Source: Cervus elaphus (Eukaryota > Chordata > Mammalia > Artiodactyla > Cervidae). From it: DNA of 64,000 nucleotides. Made by a program: the position numbers and the translations under genes. Positions 51,685-63,270 of this stretch are shown here, in pieces; the stretch's first letter is position 1; the number at the start of each line of letters is the position of its first letter. Location of the stretch: positions 310,001 to 374,000 of the forward strand of contig NW_025316715.1 of the NCBI RefSeq assembly GCF_910594005.1, read 5' to 3'. A model generated the notes under the pieces. That model saw only the letters and a list, made by a program, of their open reading frames with translations. It searched no databases and had not been told where the DNA came from.

Positions 51685-54096
51685 TTCATGCTCCTGGTAT
51701 TTGTCACACCTTTTTTTGCTCCTTCCATTTTTTACACGTTTTCATGTTCCTGTCATTTTTCACACCTTTTCTTGCTCCTGGCATTTTTCACACCTTTTCA
51801 TGCTCCTGGCAGTTTTCACACCTTTTCATGCTCCTGGCAGTTTCACACCTTTTCATCCTCCTGGCATTTTTCACACCTTTTCATGCTCCTGGCATTTTTC
51901 ACACATTTTCATGCTCTTGGCATTTTTCACACCTTTTCATGCTCCTGCCATTTTTCACAACTTTTCATGCTCCTCGTCTTTTTTTTTTTTTCCTCCTGGT
52001 ATTTTTCACACCTTTTCATGCTCCTGGCATTTTTCACACCTTTTCATGCTCCTCGCATTTTTCACACCTTTTCATCCTACTCGCATTTTTCAAACGTTTT
52101 CATGGTCCTCGCATTTTTCACACCTTTTCATGCTCTTCTCATTTTTTAACACCTTTTCTTGCTCCTCGCATTTTTCACACCTTTTCATGCTCCTGCCATT
52201 TTTCACACCTTTTCATGCTCCTCGTCTTTTTTTTTCTCCTCCTGCCATTTTTCACACCTTTTCATGCTCCTGCCATTTTTCACACCTTTTCATGCTCCTC
52301 GTCTTTTTTTTTTTTCCTCCTGGTATTTTTCACACCTTTTCATGCTCCTGGCATTTTTCACACCTTTTCATGCTCCTCGTATTTTTCACACCTTTTCATG
52401 CTCCTCGCATTTTTCACACTTTTTCATGCTCCTCGAATTTTTCACACCATTTCATACTCCTCCTCTTTTTTTTTTGCTCCTCGCATTTTTCATAGCTTTT
52501 CATGTTCCTCGTATTTTTCACACCTTTTCATGCTCCTTGCATTGTTCACACCTTTTCATGCTTCTAGAATTTTTGACACCTTTTCATCCTCCTCGAAATT
52601 TTCACTCCTTTTCATGCTCCTTGTTTTTTTCACACCTTTTCCTGTTCCTCGAATTTTTCACACCTTTTCATACTCCTCGCATTTTTCACACCTTTTCATG
52701 CTCCTGGCATTTTTCACACATTTTCATGCTCTTGGCATTTTTCACACCTTTTCCTGTTCCTCGAATTTTTCACACCTTTTCATGCTCCTCGCATTTTTCA
52801 CACCTTTTCACGCTCCTCGCATTTTTCACACCTTTTCATCCTACTCGCATTTTTCACACCTTTTCATGCTCCTCGCATTTTTCACACCTTTTCATGCTCC
52901 TGGCATTTTTCACACCTTTTCATGCTCCTGCCATTTTTTACACCTTTTCATGCTCCTCGTCTTTTTTTTTTTTCCTCCTGGCATTTTTCAAACCTTTTCA
53001 TGCTCCTCGCATTTTTCACACCTTCTCATCCTACTCGCATTTTTCACACCTTTTCATCCTACTCACATTTTTCACACCTTTTCATGCTCCTCGCATTTTT
53101 CACACCTTTTCATGCTCCTCGCACTTATCACACCTTTTCATGCTCCTCGCATTTTTCAAACCTTTTCATGCTCCTGGTATTTGTCACACCTTTTTTTGCT
53201 CCTTCCATTTTTTACACCTTTTCATGCTCCTGTCATTTTTCACACCTTTTCATGCTCCTGGCAGTTTTCACACCTTTTCATGCTCCTGGCAGTTTCACAC
53301 CTTTTCATCCTCCTGGCATTTTTCACACCTTTTCATGCTCCTGGCATTTTTCACACATTTTCATGCTCTTGGCATTTTTCACACCTTTTCATGCTCCTGC
53401 CATTTTTCACACCTTTTCATGCTCCTCGTCTTTTTTTTTTTTCCTCCTGGTATTTTTCACACCTTTTCATGCTCCTGGCATTTTTCACACCTTTTCATGC
53501 TCCTCGCATTTTTCACACCTTTTCATCCTACTCGCATTTTTCAAACGTTTTCATGGTCCTCGCATTTTTCACACCTTTTCATGCTCTTCTCATTTTTTAA
53601 CACCTTTTCTTGCTCCTCGCATTTTTCACACCTTTTCATGCTCCTGCCATTTTTCACACCTTTTCATGCTCCTCGTCTTTTTTTTTCTCCTCCTGCCATT
53701 TTTCACACCTTTTCATGCTCCTGGCATTTTTCACACCTTTTCATGCTCCTCGTATTTTTCACACCTTTTCATGCTCCTCACATTTTTCACACTTTTTCAT
53801 GCTCCTCGCATTTTTCACACCATTTCATACTCCTCCTCTTTTTTTTTTGCTCCTCGCATTTTTCATAGCTTTTCATGTTCCTCGTATTTTTCACACCTTT
53901 TCATGCTCCTTGCATTGTTCACACCTTTTCATGCTTCTAGAATTTTTGACACCTTTTCATCCTCCTCGAAATTTTCACTCCTTTTCATGCTCCTTGTATT
54001 TTTCACACCTTTTCCTGTTCCTCGAATTTTTCACACCTTTTCATGCTCCTCGCATTTTTCACACCTTTTCATGCTCCTCGCATTTTTCACACCTTT
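49195..54096 (+). repeat. 2,489-bp tandem duplication
   Basis: The template at about 49,195-51,684 is followed directly by its copy at 51,685 to about 54,096, the copy being 78 bp shorter. Landmarks repeat at exactly 2,489 until about 53,716 and at 2,411 afterwards. Both copies share the CATGTTCCTGTCA monomer and the S/X/K(V) order. Confidence 0.92.
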
Positions 54097-54297
54097 TCAT
54101 GCTCGTCGGCTTTTTTTTTTTTCCTCCTGGCATTTTTCACAACTTTTCATGCTCCTCGGCTTTTTTCACACCTTTTCATGGTCCTCCCATTTTTCACACC
54201 TTTTCATCCTCCTGGTCTTTTTTTTTTTTTTTTTTTGCTCCTCACATTTTTCACACCTTTTCATGCTCCCCGCATTTTTCACACCTTTTCATGCTCC
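51685..54297 (+). repeat. Second copy of the 2,489-bp unit, then HOR end
   Basis: From 51,685 the sequence repeats 49,196 onward at an offset of 2,489 (K(V) 52149, S 52495, X 52563, K(V) 53600, S 53868, X 53936). A 78-bp deletion near 53,716 lowers the offset to 2,411 until about 54,096, exactly the end of the template unit. The rest is HOR end: GCTCGTCGGC T-run, a shortened G block in which CATTTTTG and the next partial monomer are missing, and T19 at 54218-54236. Confidence 0.9.
54218..54236 (+). repeat. Long T-run (T19) 62 bp before M
   Basis: Follows CATCCTCCTGGTC; M starts at 54298. One T shorter than its duplicate at 57317. Confidence 0.95.
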
Positions 54298-57200
54298 TAC
54301 AATGTTTCATACCTTTTCATGCTCCTCGCATTTTTGACACATTTTCATGCTCCTCGCATTTTTCACACCTTTTCATGCTCTTAGAAATTTTGACAGCTTT
54401 TTATTTTCCTCAAAATTTTCACACGTTTTCATGCTCCTCATATTTTTCACCACTTTTCATTCCCCTACATTTTTCACACCTTTTCATGCTCCTCGCATTT
54501 TTCAAAATTTTTCATGCTCCTCGACTTTTTTTTTTTGCTCCTTGCATTTTTCACACCTTTTCATGTTGCTGGCATTTTTCACACCTTTTTATGCTCCCCA
54601 CATTTTTCACACCTTTTCATGCTCCTCGCATTTTTCACACCTTTTCACGCTCCTCGCATTTTTCAATCCTTTTCATCCTACTCACATTTTTCACACCTTT
54701 TCATGCTCCTCTCATTTTTCACACCTTTTCATGCTCCTCCCATTTTTCACACCTTTTCATGCTCCTGGCAGTATTCACACCTTTTCATCCTCTTGCATTT
54801 TTCACACCTTTTCATGCTCCTGGCATTTTTCACACATTTTCATGCTCCTGGCATTTTTCACACCTTTTCATGCTCCTGGCATTTTTCACACCTTTTCATG
54901 CTCCTCGTCTTTTTTTTTTTCTCCTGGCATTTTTCACACCTTTTCATGCTCCTCGCATTTTTCACACCTTTTCACGCTCCTCGCATTCTTCACACCTTTT
55001 CATCCTACTCGCATTTTTACACCTTTTCATGCTCCTCGCATTTTTCACACCTTTTCATGCTCCTCACACTTTTCACACCTTTTCAGGCTCCTCGCATTTT
55101 TCACACCTTTTCATGCTCCTGGTATTTGTCACACCTTTTCATGCTCCTTCCATTTTTTACACCTTTTCATGCTCCTGTCATTTTTCACACCTTTTCATGC
55201 TCCTGGCATTCTTCACAAATTTTCATGCTCCTGGCAGTTTTCACACCTTTTCATGCTCCTGGCAGTTTCACATCTTTTCATCCTCCTGGCATTTTTCACA
55301 CCTTTTCATGCTCCTGGCATTTTTCACACATTTTCATGCTCTTGGCATTTTTCACACCTTTTCATGCTCCTGCCATTTTTCACAACTTTTCATGCTCCTC
55401 GTCTTTTTTTTTTTCCTCCTGGCATTTTTCACACCTTTTCATGCTCCTGGCATTTTTCACACCTTTTCATGCTCCTCGCATTTTTCACACCTTTTCATGC
55501 TCCTCACATTTTTCACACTTTTTCATGCTCCTCGAATTTTTCACACCATTTCATACTCCTCCTCTTTTTTTTTTGCTCCTCGCATTTTTCATAGCTTTTC
55601 ATGTTCCTCGTATTTTTCACACCTTTTCATGCTCCTTGCATTGTTCACACCTTTTCATGCTTCTAGAATTTTTGACACCTTTTCATCCTCCTCGAAATTT
55701 TCACTCCTTTTCATGCTCCTTGTTTTTTTCACACCTTTTCCTGTTCCTCGAATTTTTCACACCTTTTCATACTCCTCGCATTTTTCACACCTTTTCATGC
55801 TCCTGGCATTTTTCACACATTTTCATGCTCTTGGCATTTTTCACACCTTTTCCTGTTCCTCGAATTTTTCACACCTTTTCATGCTCCTCGCATTTTTCAC
55901 ACCTTTTCACGCTCCTCGCATTTTTCACACCTTTTCATCCTACTCGCATTTTTCACACCTTTTCATGCTCCTCGCATTTTTCACACCTTTTCATGCTCCT
56001 GGCATTTTTCACACCTTTTCATGCTCCTGCCATTTTTTACACCTTTTCATGCTCCTCGTCTTTTTTTTTTTTCCTCCTGGCATTTTTCAAACCTTTTCAT
56101 GCTCCTCGCATTTTTCACACCTTCTCATCCTACTCGCATTTTTCACACCTTTTCATCCTACTCACATTTTTCACACCTTTTCATGCTCCTCGCATTTTTC
56201 ACACCTTTTCATGCTCCTCGCACTTATCACACCTTTTCATGCTCCTCGCATTTTTCAAACCTTTTCATGCTCCTGGTATTTGTCACACCTTTTTTTGCTC
56301 CTTCCATTTTTTACACCTTTTCATGCTCCTGTCATTTTTCACACCTTTTCATGCTCCTGGCAGTTTTCACACCTTTTCATGCTCCTGGCAGTTTCACACC
56401 TTTTCATCCTCCTGGCATTTTTCACACCTTTTCATGCTCCTGGCATTTTTCACACATTTTCATGCTCTTGGCATTTTTCACACCTTTTCATGCTCCTGCC
56501 ATTTTTCACACCTTTTCATGCTCCTCGTCTTTTTTTTTTTTCCTCCTGGTATTTTTCACACCTTTTCATGCTCCTGGCATTTTTCACACCTTTTCATGCT
56601 CCTCGCATTTTTCACACCTTTTCATCCTACTCGCATTTTTCAAACGTTTTCATGGTCCTCGCATTTTTCACACCTTTTCATGCTCTTCTCATTTTTTAAC
56701 ACCTTTTCTTGCTCCTCGCATTTTTCACACCTTTTCATGCTCCTGCCATTTTTCACACCTTTTCATGCTCCTCGTCTTTTTTTTTCTCCTCCTGCCATTT
56801 TTCACACCTTTTCATGCTCCTGGCATTTTTCACACCTTTTCATGCTCCTCGTATTTTTCACACCTTTTCATGCTCCTCACATTTTTCACACTTTTTCATG
56901 CTCCTCGCATTTTTCACACCATTTCATACTCCTCCTCTTTTTTTTTTGCTCCTCGCATTTTTCATAGCTTTTCATGTTCCTCGTATTTTTCACACCTTTT
57001 CATGCTCCTTGCATTTTTCACACCTTTTCATGCTTCTAGAATTTTTGACACCTTTTCATCCTCCTCGAAATTTTCACTCCTTTTCATGCTCCTTGTATTT
57101 TTCACACCTTTTCCTGTTCCTCGAATTTTTCACACCTTTTCATGCTCCTCGCATTTTTCACACCTTTTCATGCTCCTCGCATTTTTCACACCTTTTCATG

Positions 57201-57397
57201 CTCGTCGGCTTTTTTTTTTTTCCTCCTGGCATTTTTCACAACTTTTCATGCTCCTCGGCTTTTTTCACACCTTTTCATGGTCCTCCCATTTTTCACACCT
57301 TTTCATCCTCCTGGTCTTTTTTTTTTTTTTTTTTTTGCTCCTCACATTTTTCACACCTTTTCATGCTCCCCGCATTTTTCACACCTTTTCATGCTCC
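54298..57397 (+). repeat. M to M copy of 3,100 bp
   Basis: M 54298 and Lb 54380 (CTTAGAAATT form) run through the CAATCC monomer near 54,664 to about 55,495, where the 3,100-bp duplication junction lies. Beyond it come S (55594), X 55662, K(V) 56699, S 56967, X 57035, the shortened G block near 57,258 and T20 at 57317-57336. No K(W) or La block occurs between this M and the next. Confidence 0.9.
57317..57336 (+). repeat. Longest T-run of the window (T20) 62 bp before M
   Basis: Duplicate of the 54218 run within the 3,100-bp duplication, longer by one T; M starts at 57398. Confidence 0.95.
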
Positions 57398-59602
57398 TAC
57401 AATTTTTCATACCTTTTCATGCTCCTCGCATTTTTGACACATTTTCATGCTCCTCGCATTTTTCACACCTTTTCATGCTCTTAGAAATTTTGACAGCTTT
57501 TTATTTTCCTCAAAATTTTCACACGTTTTCATGCTCCTCATATTTTTCACCACTTTTCATTCCCCTACATTTTTCACACCTTTTCATGCTCCTCGCATTT
57601 TTCAAAATTTTTCATGCTCCTCGACTTTTTTTTTTTGCTCCTTGCATTTTTCACACCTTTTCATGTTGCTGGCATTTTTCACACCTTTTTATGCTCCCCA
57701 CATTTTTCACACCTTTTCATGCTCCTCGCATTTTTCACACCTTTTCACGCTCCTCGCATTTTTCAATCCTTTTCATCCTACTCACATTTTTCACACCTTT
57801 TCATGCTCCTCTCATTTTTCACACCTTTTCATGCTCCTCCCATTTTTCACACCTTTTCATGCTCCTGGCAGTATTCACACCTTTTCATCCTCTTGCATTT
57901 TTCACACCTTTTCATGCTCCTGGCATTTTTCACACATTTTCATGCTCCTGGCATTTTTCACACCTTTTCATGCTCCTGGCATTTTTCACACCTTTTCATG
58001 CTCCTCGTCTTTTTTTTTTTCTCCTGGCATTTTTCACACCTTTTCATGCTCCTCGCATTTTTCACACCTTTTCACGCTCCTCGCATTCTTCACACCTTTT
58101 CATCCTACTCGCATTTTTACACCTTTTCATGCTCCTCGCATTTTTCACACCTTTTCATGCTCCTCACACTTATCACACCTTTTCATGCTCCTCGCATTTT
58201 TCACACCTTTTCATGCTCCTGGTATTTGTCACACCTTTTCATGCTCCTTCCATTTTTTACACCTTTTCATGCTCCTGTCATTTTTCACACCTTTTCATGC
58301 TCCTGGCATTTTTCACAAATTTTCATGCTCCTCGCATTTTTCACACCTTTTCATGCTCCTGGCAGTTTCACATCTTTTCATCCTCCTGGCATTTTTCACA
58401 CCTTTTCATGCTCCTGGCATTTTTCACACATTTTCATGCTCTTGGCATTTTTCACACCTTTTCATGCTCCTGCCATTTTTCACAACTTTTCATGCTCCTC
58501 GTCTTTTTTTTTTTCCTCCTGGCATTTTTCACACCTTTTCATGCTCCTGGCATTTTTCACACCTTTTCATGCTCCTCGCATTTTTCACACCTTTTCATCC
58601 TACTCGCATTTTTCAAACCTTTTTTGGTCCTCGCATTTTTCACACCTTTTCATGCTCTTCTCATTTTTTAACACCTTTTCTTGCTCCTCGCATTTTTCAC
58701 ACCTTTTCATGCTCCTGCCATTTTTCACACCTTTTCATGCTCCTCGTTTTTTTTTTCTCCTCCTGCCATTTTTCACACCTTTTCATGCTCTTAGAATTTT
58801 TGACAGCTTTTTATTTTCCTCAAAATTTTCACACGTTTTCATGCTCCTCATATTTTTCACCACTTTTCATGCCCCTGCATTTTTCACACCTTTTCATGCT
58901 CCTCGCATTTTTCACACCTTTTCCTGTTCCTCCAATTTTTCACACCTTTTCATGCTCCTCGCATTTTTCACACCTTTTCACGCTCCTCGCATTTTTCACA
59001 CCTTTTCATCCTACTCGCATTTTTCACACCTTTTCATGCTCCTGGCATTTTTCACACCTTTTCATGCTCCTGCCATTTTTTACACCTTTTCATGCTCCTG
59101 CCATTTTTTACACCTTTTCATGCTCCTCGTCTTTTTTTTTTTCCTCCTGGCATTTTTCACACCTTTTCATGCTCCTCGTATTTTTCACACCTTTTCATGC
59201 TCCTCACATTTTTCACACCTTTTCATGCTCCTCGAATTTTTCACACCATTTCATACTCCTCCTCTTTTTTTTTTGCTCCTCGCATTTTTCATAGCTTTTC
59301 ATGTTCCTCGTATTTTTCACAACTTTTCATGCTCCTCGCATTTTTCACACCTTTTCATGCTCCTCGGCTTTTTTTTTTTTCCTCCTGGCATTTTTCACAT
59401 CTTTTCATGCACCTCGGCTTTTTTCATTTTTGCTCCTCGCTTTTTTCACACCTTTTCATGTTCCTCGCATTTTTCACACCTTTTCATGCTCCTCCCATTT
59501 TTCACACCTTTTCATGCTCCTGGTCTTTTTTTTTTTTTTTTGCTCCTCACATTTTTCACACCTTTTCATGCTCCTCGCATTTTTCACACCTTTTCATGCT
59601 CC
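57398..59602 (+). repeat. HOR segment with K(W) and La restored, 2,205 bp
   Basis: M (here CTACAATTTTTCATACC, 57398) and Lb 57480 repeat 54,298 onward up to about 58,595. After the end of the 3,100-bp copy the array continues to K(W) TAA ending 58671 and La 58790, resembling 12,395-13,700. A duplicated CTGCCATTTTTTACACC monomer lies at about 59,070-59,112. Then S (59294), G near 59413 and T16 at 59526-59541 follow. X is absent. Confidence 0.88.
59526..59541 (+). repeat. Long T-run (T16) 62 bp before M
   Basis: Follows CTCCTGGTC; M starts at 59603. Confidence 0.95.
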
Positions 59603-62600
59603 TACAATGTTTCATACCTTTTCATGCTCCTCGCATTTTTTACACATTTTCATGCTCCTCGCATTTTTCACACCTTTTCATGCTCTTAGAATTTTTGACA
59701 GCTTTTTATTTTCCTCAAAATTTTCACACGTTTTCATGCTCCTCATATTTTTCACCACTTTTCATTCCCCTACATTTTTCACACCTTTTCATGCTCCTCG
59801 CATTTTTCAAAATTTTTCATGCTCCTCGACTTTTTTTTTTTGCTCCTTGCATTTTTCACACCTTTTCATGTTGCTGGCATTTTTCACACCTTTTTATGCT
59901 CCCCACATTTTTCACACCTTTTCATGCTCCTCGCATTTTTCACACCTTTTCACGCTCCTCGCATTTTTCACACCTTTTCATCCTACTCGCATTTTTCACA
60001 CCTTTTCATGCTCCTGGTATTTGTCACACCTTTTTATGCTCCTTCCATTTTTCACACCTTTTCATGCTCCTGTCATTTTTCACACCTTTTCATGCTCCTG
60101 GCATTTTTCACAAATTTTCATGCTTTTCGCATTTTTCACACCTTTTCATGCCCCTGCATTTTTCACACTTTTTCATGCTCCTCGTCTTTTTTTTTTTGCT
60201 CCTCGCAGTTTTCACACCTTTTCATGCTCCTCTCATTTTTCACACCTTTTCATGCTCCTCCCATTTTTCACACCTTTTCATGCTCCTGGCAGTATTCACA
60301 CCTTTTCATCCTCCTGGCATTTTTCACACCTTTTCATGCTCCTGACATTTTTCACACATTTTCATGCTCCTGGCATTTTTCACACCTTTTCATGCTCCTG
60401 GCATTTTTCACACCTTTTCATGCTCCTCGTCTTTTTTTTTTTCCTCCTGGCATTCTTCACACCTTTTCATCCTACTCGCATTTTTACACCTTTTCATGCT
60501 CCACGCATTTTTCACAACTTTTCATGCTCCTCGCATTTTTCACACCTTTTCATGCTCCTGGTATTTGTCACACCTTTTCATGCTCCTTCCATTTTTTACA
60601 CCTTTTCATGCTCCTGTCATTTTTCACACCTTTTCATGCTCCTGGCATTTTTCACAAATTTTCATGCTATTCGCATTTTTCACACCTTTTCATGCCCCTG
60701 CATTTTTCACACTTTTTCATGCTCCTCGTCTTTTTTTTTTGCTCCTCGCATTTTTCACACCTTTTCATGCTCCTCTCATTTTTCACACCTTTTCATGCTC
60801 CTCCCATTTTTCACACCTTTTCATGCTCCTGGCAGTATTCACACCTTTTCATCCTCCTGGCATTTTTCACACCTTTTCATGCTCCGGGCATTTTTCACAC
60901 ATTTTCATGCTCCTGGCATTTTTCACACCTTTTCATGCTCCTGAAATTTTTCACATCTTTCCATGCTCCTCGTCTTTTTTTTTTTCCTCCTGGCATTTTT
61001 CACACCTTTTCATGCTCCTCGCATTTTTCACACCTTTTCACACTCCTCGCATTCTTCACACCTTTTCATCCTACTCCCATTTTTCACACCTTTTCATGCT
61101 CCTCGCATTTTTCACACCTTTTCATGCTCCTCGCATTTTTCACACCTTTTCATGCTCCTGGTATTTGTCACACCTTTTCATGCTCCTTCCATTTTTTACA
61201 CCTTTTCATGCTCCTGTCATTTTTCACACCTTTTCATGCTCCTGGCATTTTTCACAAATTTTCATGCTCCTGGCAGTTTTCACACCTTTTCATGCTCCTG
61301 GCAGTTTCACACCTTTTCATCCTCCTGGCATTTTTCACACCTTTTCATGCTCCTGGCATTTTTCACACATTTTCATGCTCCTGGCATTTTTCACACCTTT
61401 TCATGCTCCTGAAATTTTTCACACCTTTTCATGCTCCTCGTCTTTTTTTTTTTCCTCCTGGCATTTTTCACACCTTTTCATGCTCCTCGCATTTTTCACA
61501 CCTTTTCACGCTCCTCGCATTCTTCACACCTTTTCATCCTACTCCCATTTTCCACACCTTTTCATGCTCCTCGCATTTTTCACACCTTTTCATGCTCCTC
61601 ACACTTATCACAACTTTTCATGCTCCTCGCATTTTTCACACCGTTTCATGCTCCTGGTATTTGTCACACCTTTTCATGCTCCTTCCATTTTTTACACCTT
61701 TTCATGCTCCTGTCATTTTTCACACCTTTTCATGCTCCTGGCATTTTTCACAAATTTTCATGCTCCTGGCAGTTTTCACACCTTTTCATGCTCCTGGCAG
61801 TTTCACACCTTTTCATCCTCCTGGCATTTTTCACACCTTTTCATGCTCCTGGCATTTTTCACACATTTTCATGCTCTTGGCATATTTCACACCTTTTCAT
61901 GCTCCTGCCATTTTTCACACCTTTTCATGCTCCTCGTCTTTTTTTTTTCCTCCTGCCATTTTTCACACCTTTTCATGCTCCTGTCATTTTTCACACCTTT
62001 TCATGCTCCTCGCATTTTTCACACCTTTTCATCCTACTCGCATTTTTCAAACCTTTTTTGGTCCTCGCATTTTTCACACCTTTTCATGCTCTTCTCATTT
62101 TTTAACACCTTTTCTTGCTCCTCGCATTTTTCACACCTTTTCATGCTCCTGCCATTTTTCACACCTTTTCATGCTCCTCGTCTTTTTTTTTCTCCTCCTG
62201 CCATTTTCACACCTTTTCATGCTCTTAGAATTTTTGACAGCTTTTTATTTTCCTCAAAATTTTCACACGTTTTCATGCTCCTCATATTTTTCACCACTTT
62301 TCATGCCCCTGCATTTTTCACACCTTTTCCTGTTCCTCGAATTTTTCACACCTTTTCATGCTCCTCGCATTTTTCACACCTTTTCACGCTCCTCGCATTT
62401 TTCACACCTTTTCATCCTACTCGCATTTTTCACACCTTTTCATGCTCCTCGCATTTTTCACACCTTTTCATGCTCCTGGCATTTTTCACACCTTTTCATG
62501 CTCCTGCCATTTTTTACACCTGTTCATGCTCCTCGTCTTTTTTTTTTTTCCTCCTGGCATTTTTCACACCTTTTCTTGCTCCTCGCATTTTTCACACCTT

Positions 62601-63270
62601 TTCACGCTCCTCGCATTTTTCACACCTTTTCATCCTACTCACATTTTTCACCCCTTTTCATGCTCCTCGCATTTTTCACACCTTTTCATGCTCCTCGCAC
62701 TTATCACAACTTTTCATGCTCCTCGCATATTTCAAACCTTTTCATGCTCCTGGTATTTGTCACACCTTTTTTTGCTCCTTCCATTTTTTACACCTTTTCA
62801 TGCTCCTGTCATTTTTCACACCTTTTCATGCTCCTGGCATTTTTCACACCTTTTCATGCTCCTGGCAGTTTTCACACCTTTTCATGCTCCTGGCAGTTTC
62901 ACACCTTTTCATCCTCCTGGCATTTTTCACACCTTTTCATGCTCCTGGCATTTTTCACACATTTTCATGCTCTTGGCATTTTTCACACATTTTCATGCTC
63001 CTGCCATTTTTCACACCTTTTCATGCCTCTCGCCTTTTTTTTTTTTTCCTCCTGGTATTTTTCACACCTTTTCATGCTCCTGGCATTTTTCACACCTTTT
63101 CATGCTCCTCGCATTTTTCACACCTTTTCATCCTACTCGCATTTTTCAAACGTTTTCATGGTCCTCGCATTTTTCACACCTTTTCATGCTCTTCTCATTT
63201 TTTAACACCTTTTCTTGCTCCTCGCATTTTTCACACCTTTTCATGCTCCTGCCATTTTTCACACCTTTTC
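59603..63270 (+). repeat. HOR copy resembling A1/B1
   Basis: M 59603, Lb 59685 and the monomer order to about 60,430 match 14,413-15,240 and A1. A partial internal repeat offset by 468 bp links the T10 blocks at about 60,972 and 61,440. K(W) TAA ending 62105, La 62224 and K(V) TAA ending 63205 follow as in B1 (31962, 32080, 33089). The HOR is cut short just after K(V), near 63,270. Confidence 0.88.

Larger units (their letters stand above)
52396..58595 (+). repeat. 3,099-3,100-bp tandem duplication
   Basis: About 52,396-55,495 is followed directly by about 55,496-58,595. K(V), S, X, M and Lb repeat at 3,099 and then 3,100 after one extra T in a T-run (T19 versus T20). Differences seen include the second M (CTACAATTTTTC), GCATTGTTC versus GCATTTTTC (53913 and 57012), and GCTCCTCGCATTTTTC replacing GCTCCTGGCAGTTTTC near 58,330. 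Both copies have the 78-bp deletion noted in the 2,489-bp unit. Confidence 0.93.

Noticed and set aside
6524..57040. TCTAGAA blocks as regulatory sites (for example heat-shock-like elements)
   Set aside because: Only single TTCTAGAA motifs in isolated repeat variants, with no downstream gene. They behave as diverged monomers.
57317..57336. T-runs as transcription terminators (Rho-independent or Pol III) or retroposon tails
   Set aside because: No GC-rich hairpin, no upstream gene or internal Pol III promoter, and no target-site duplication. The runs replace part of a monomer and keep register.
43309..58595. Treating near-identical blocks as certain biological duplications
   Set aside because: Recent duplications of 2.5-8.7 kb can be assembly artefacts in satellites. 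I report them as seen in the sequence, with lower certainty about copy number in the genome.
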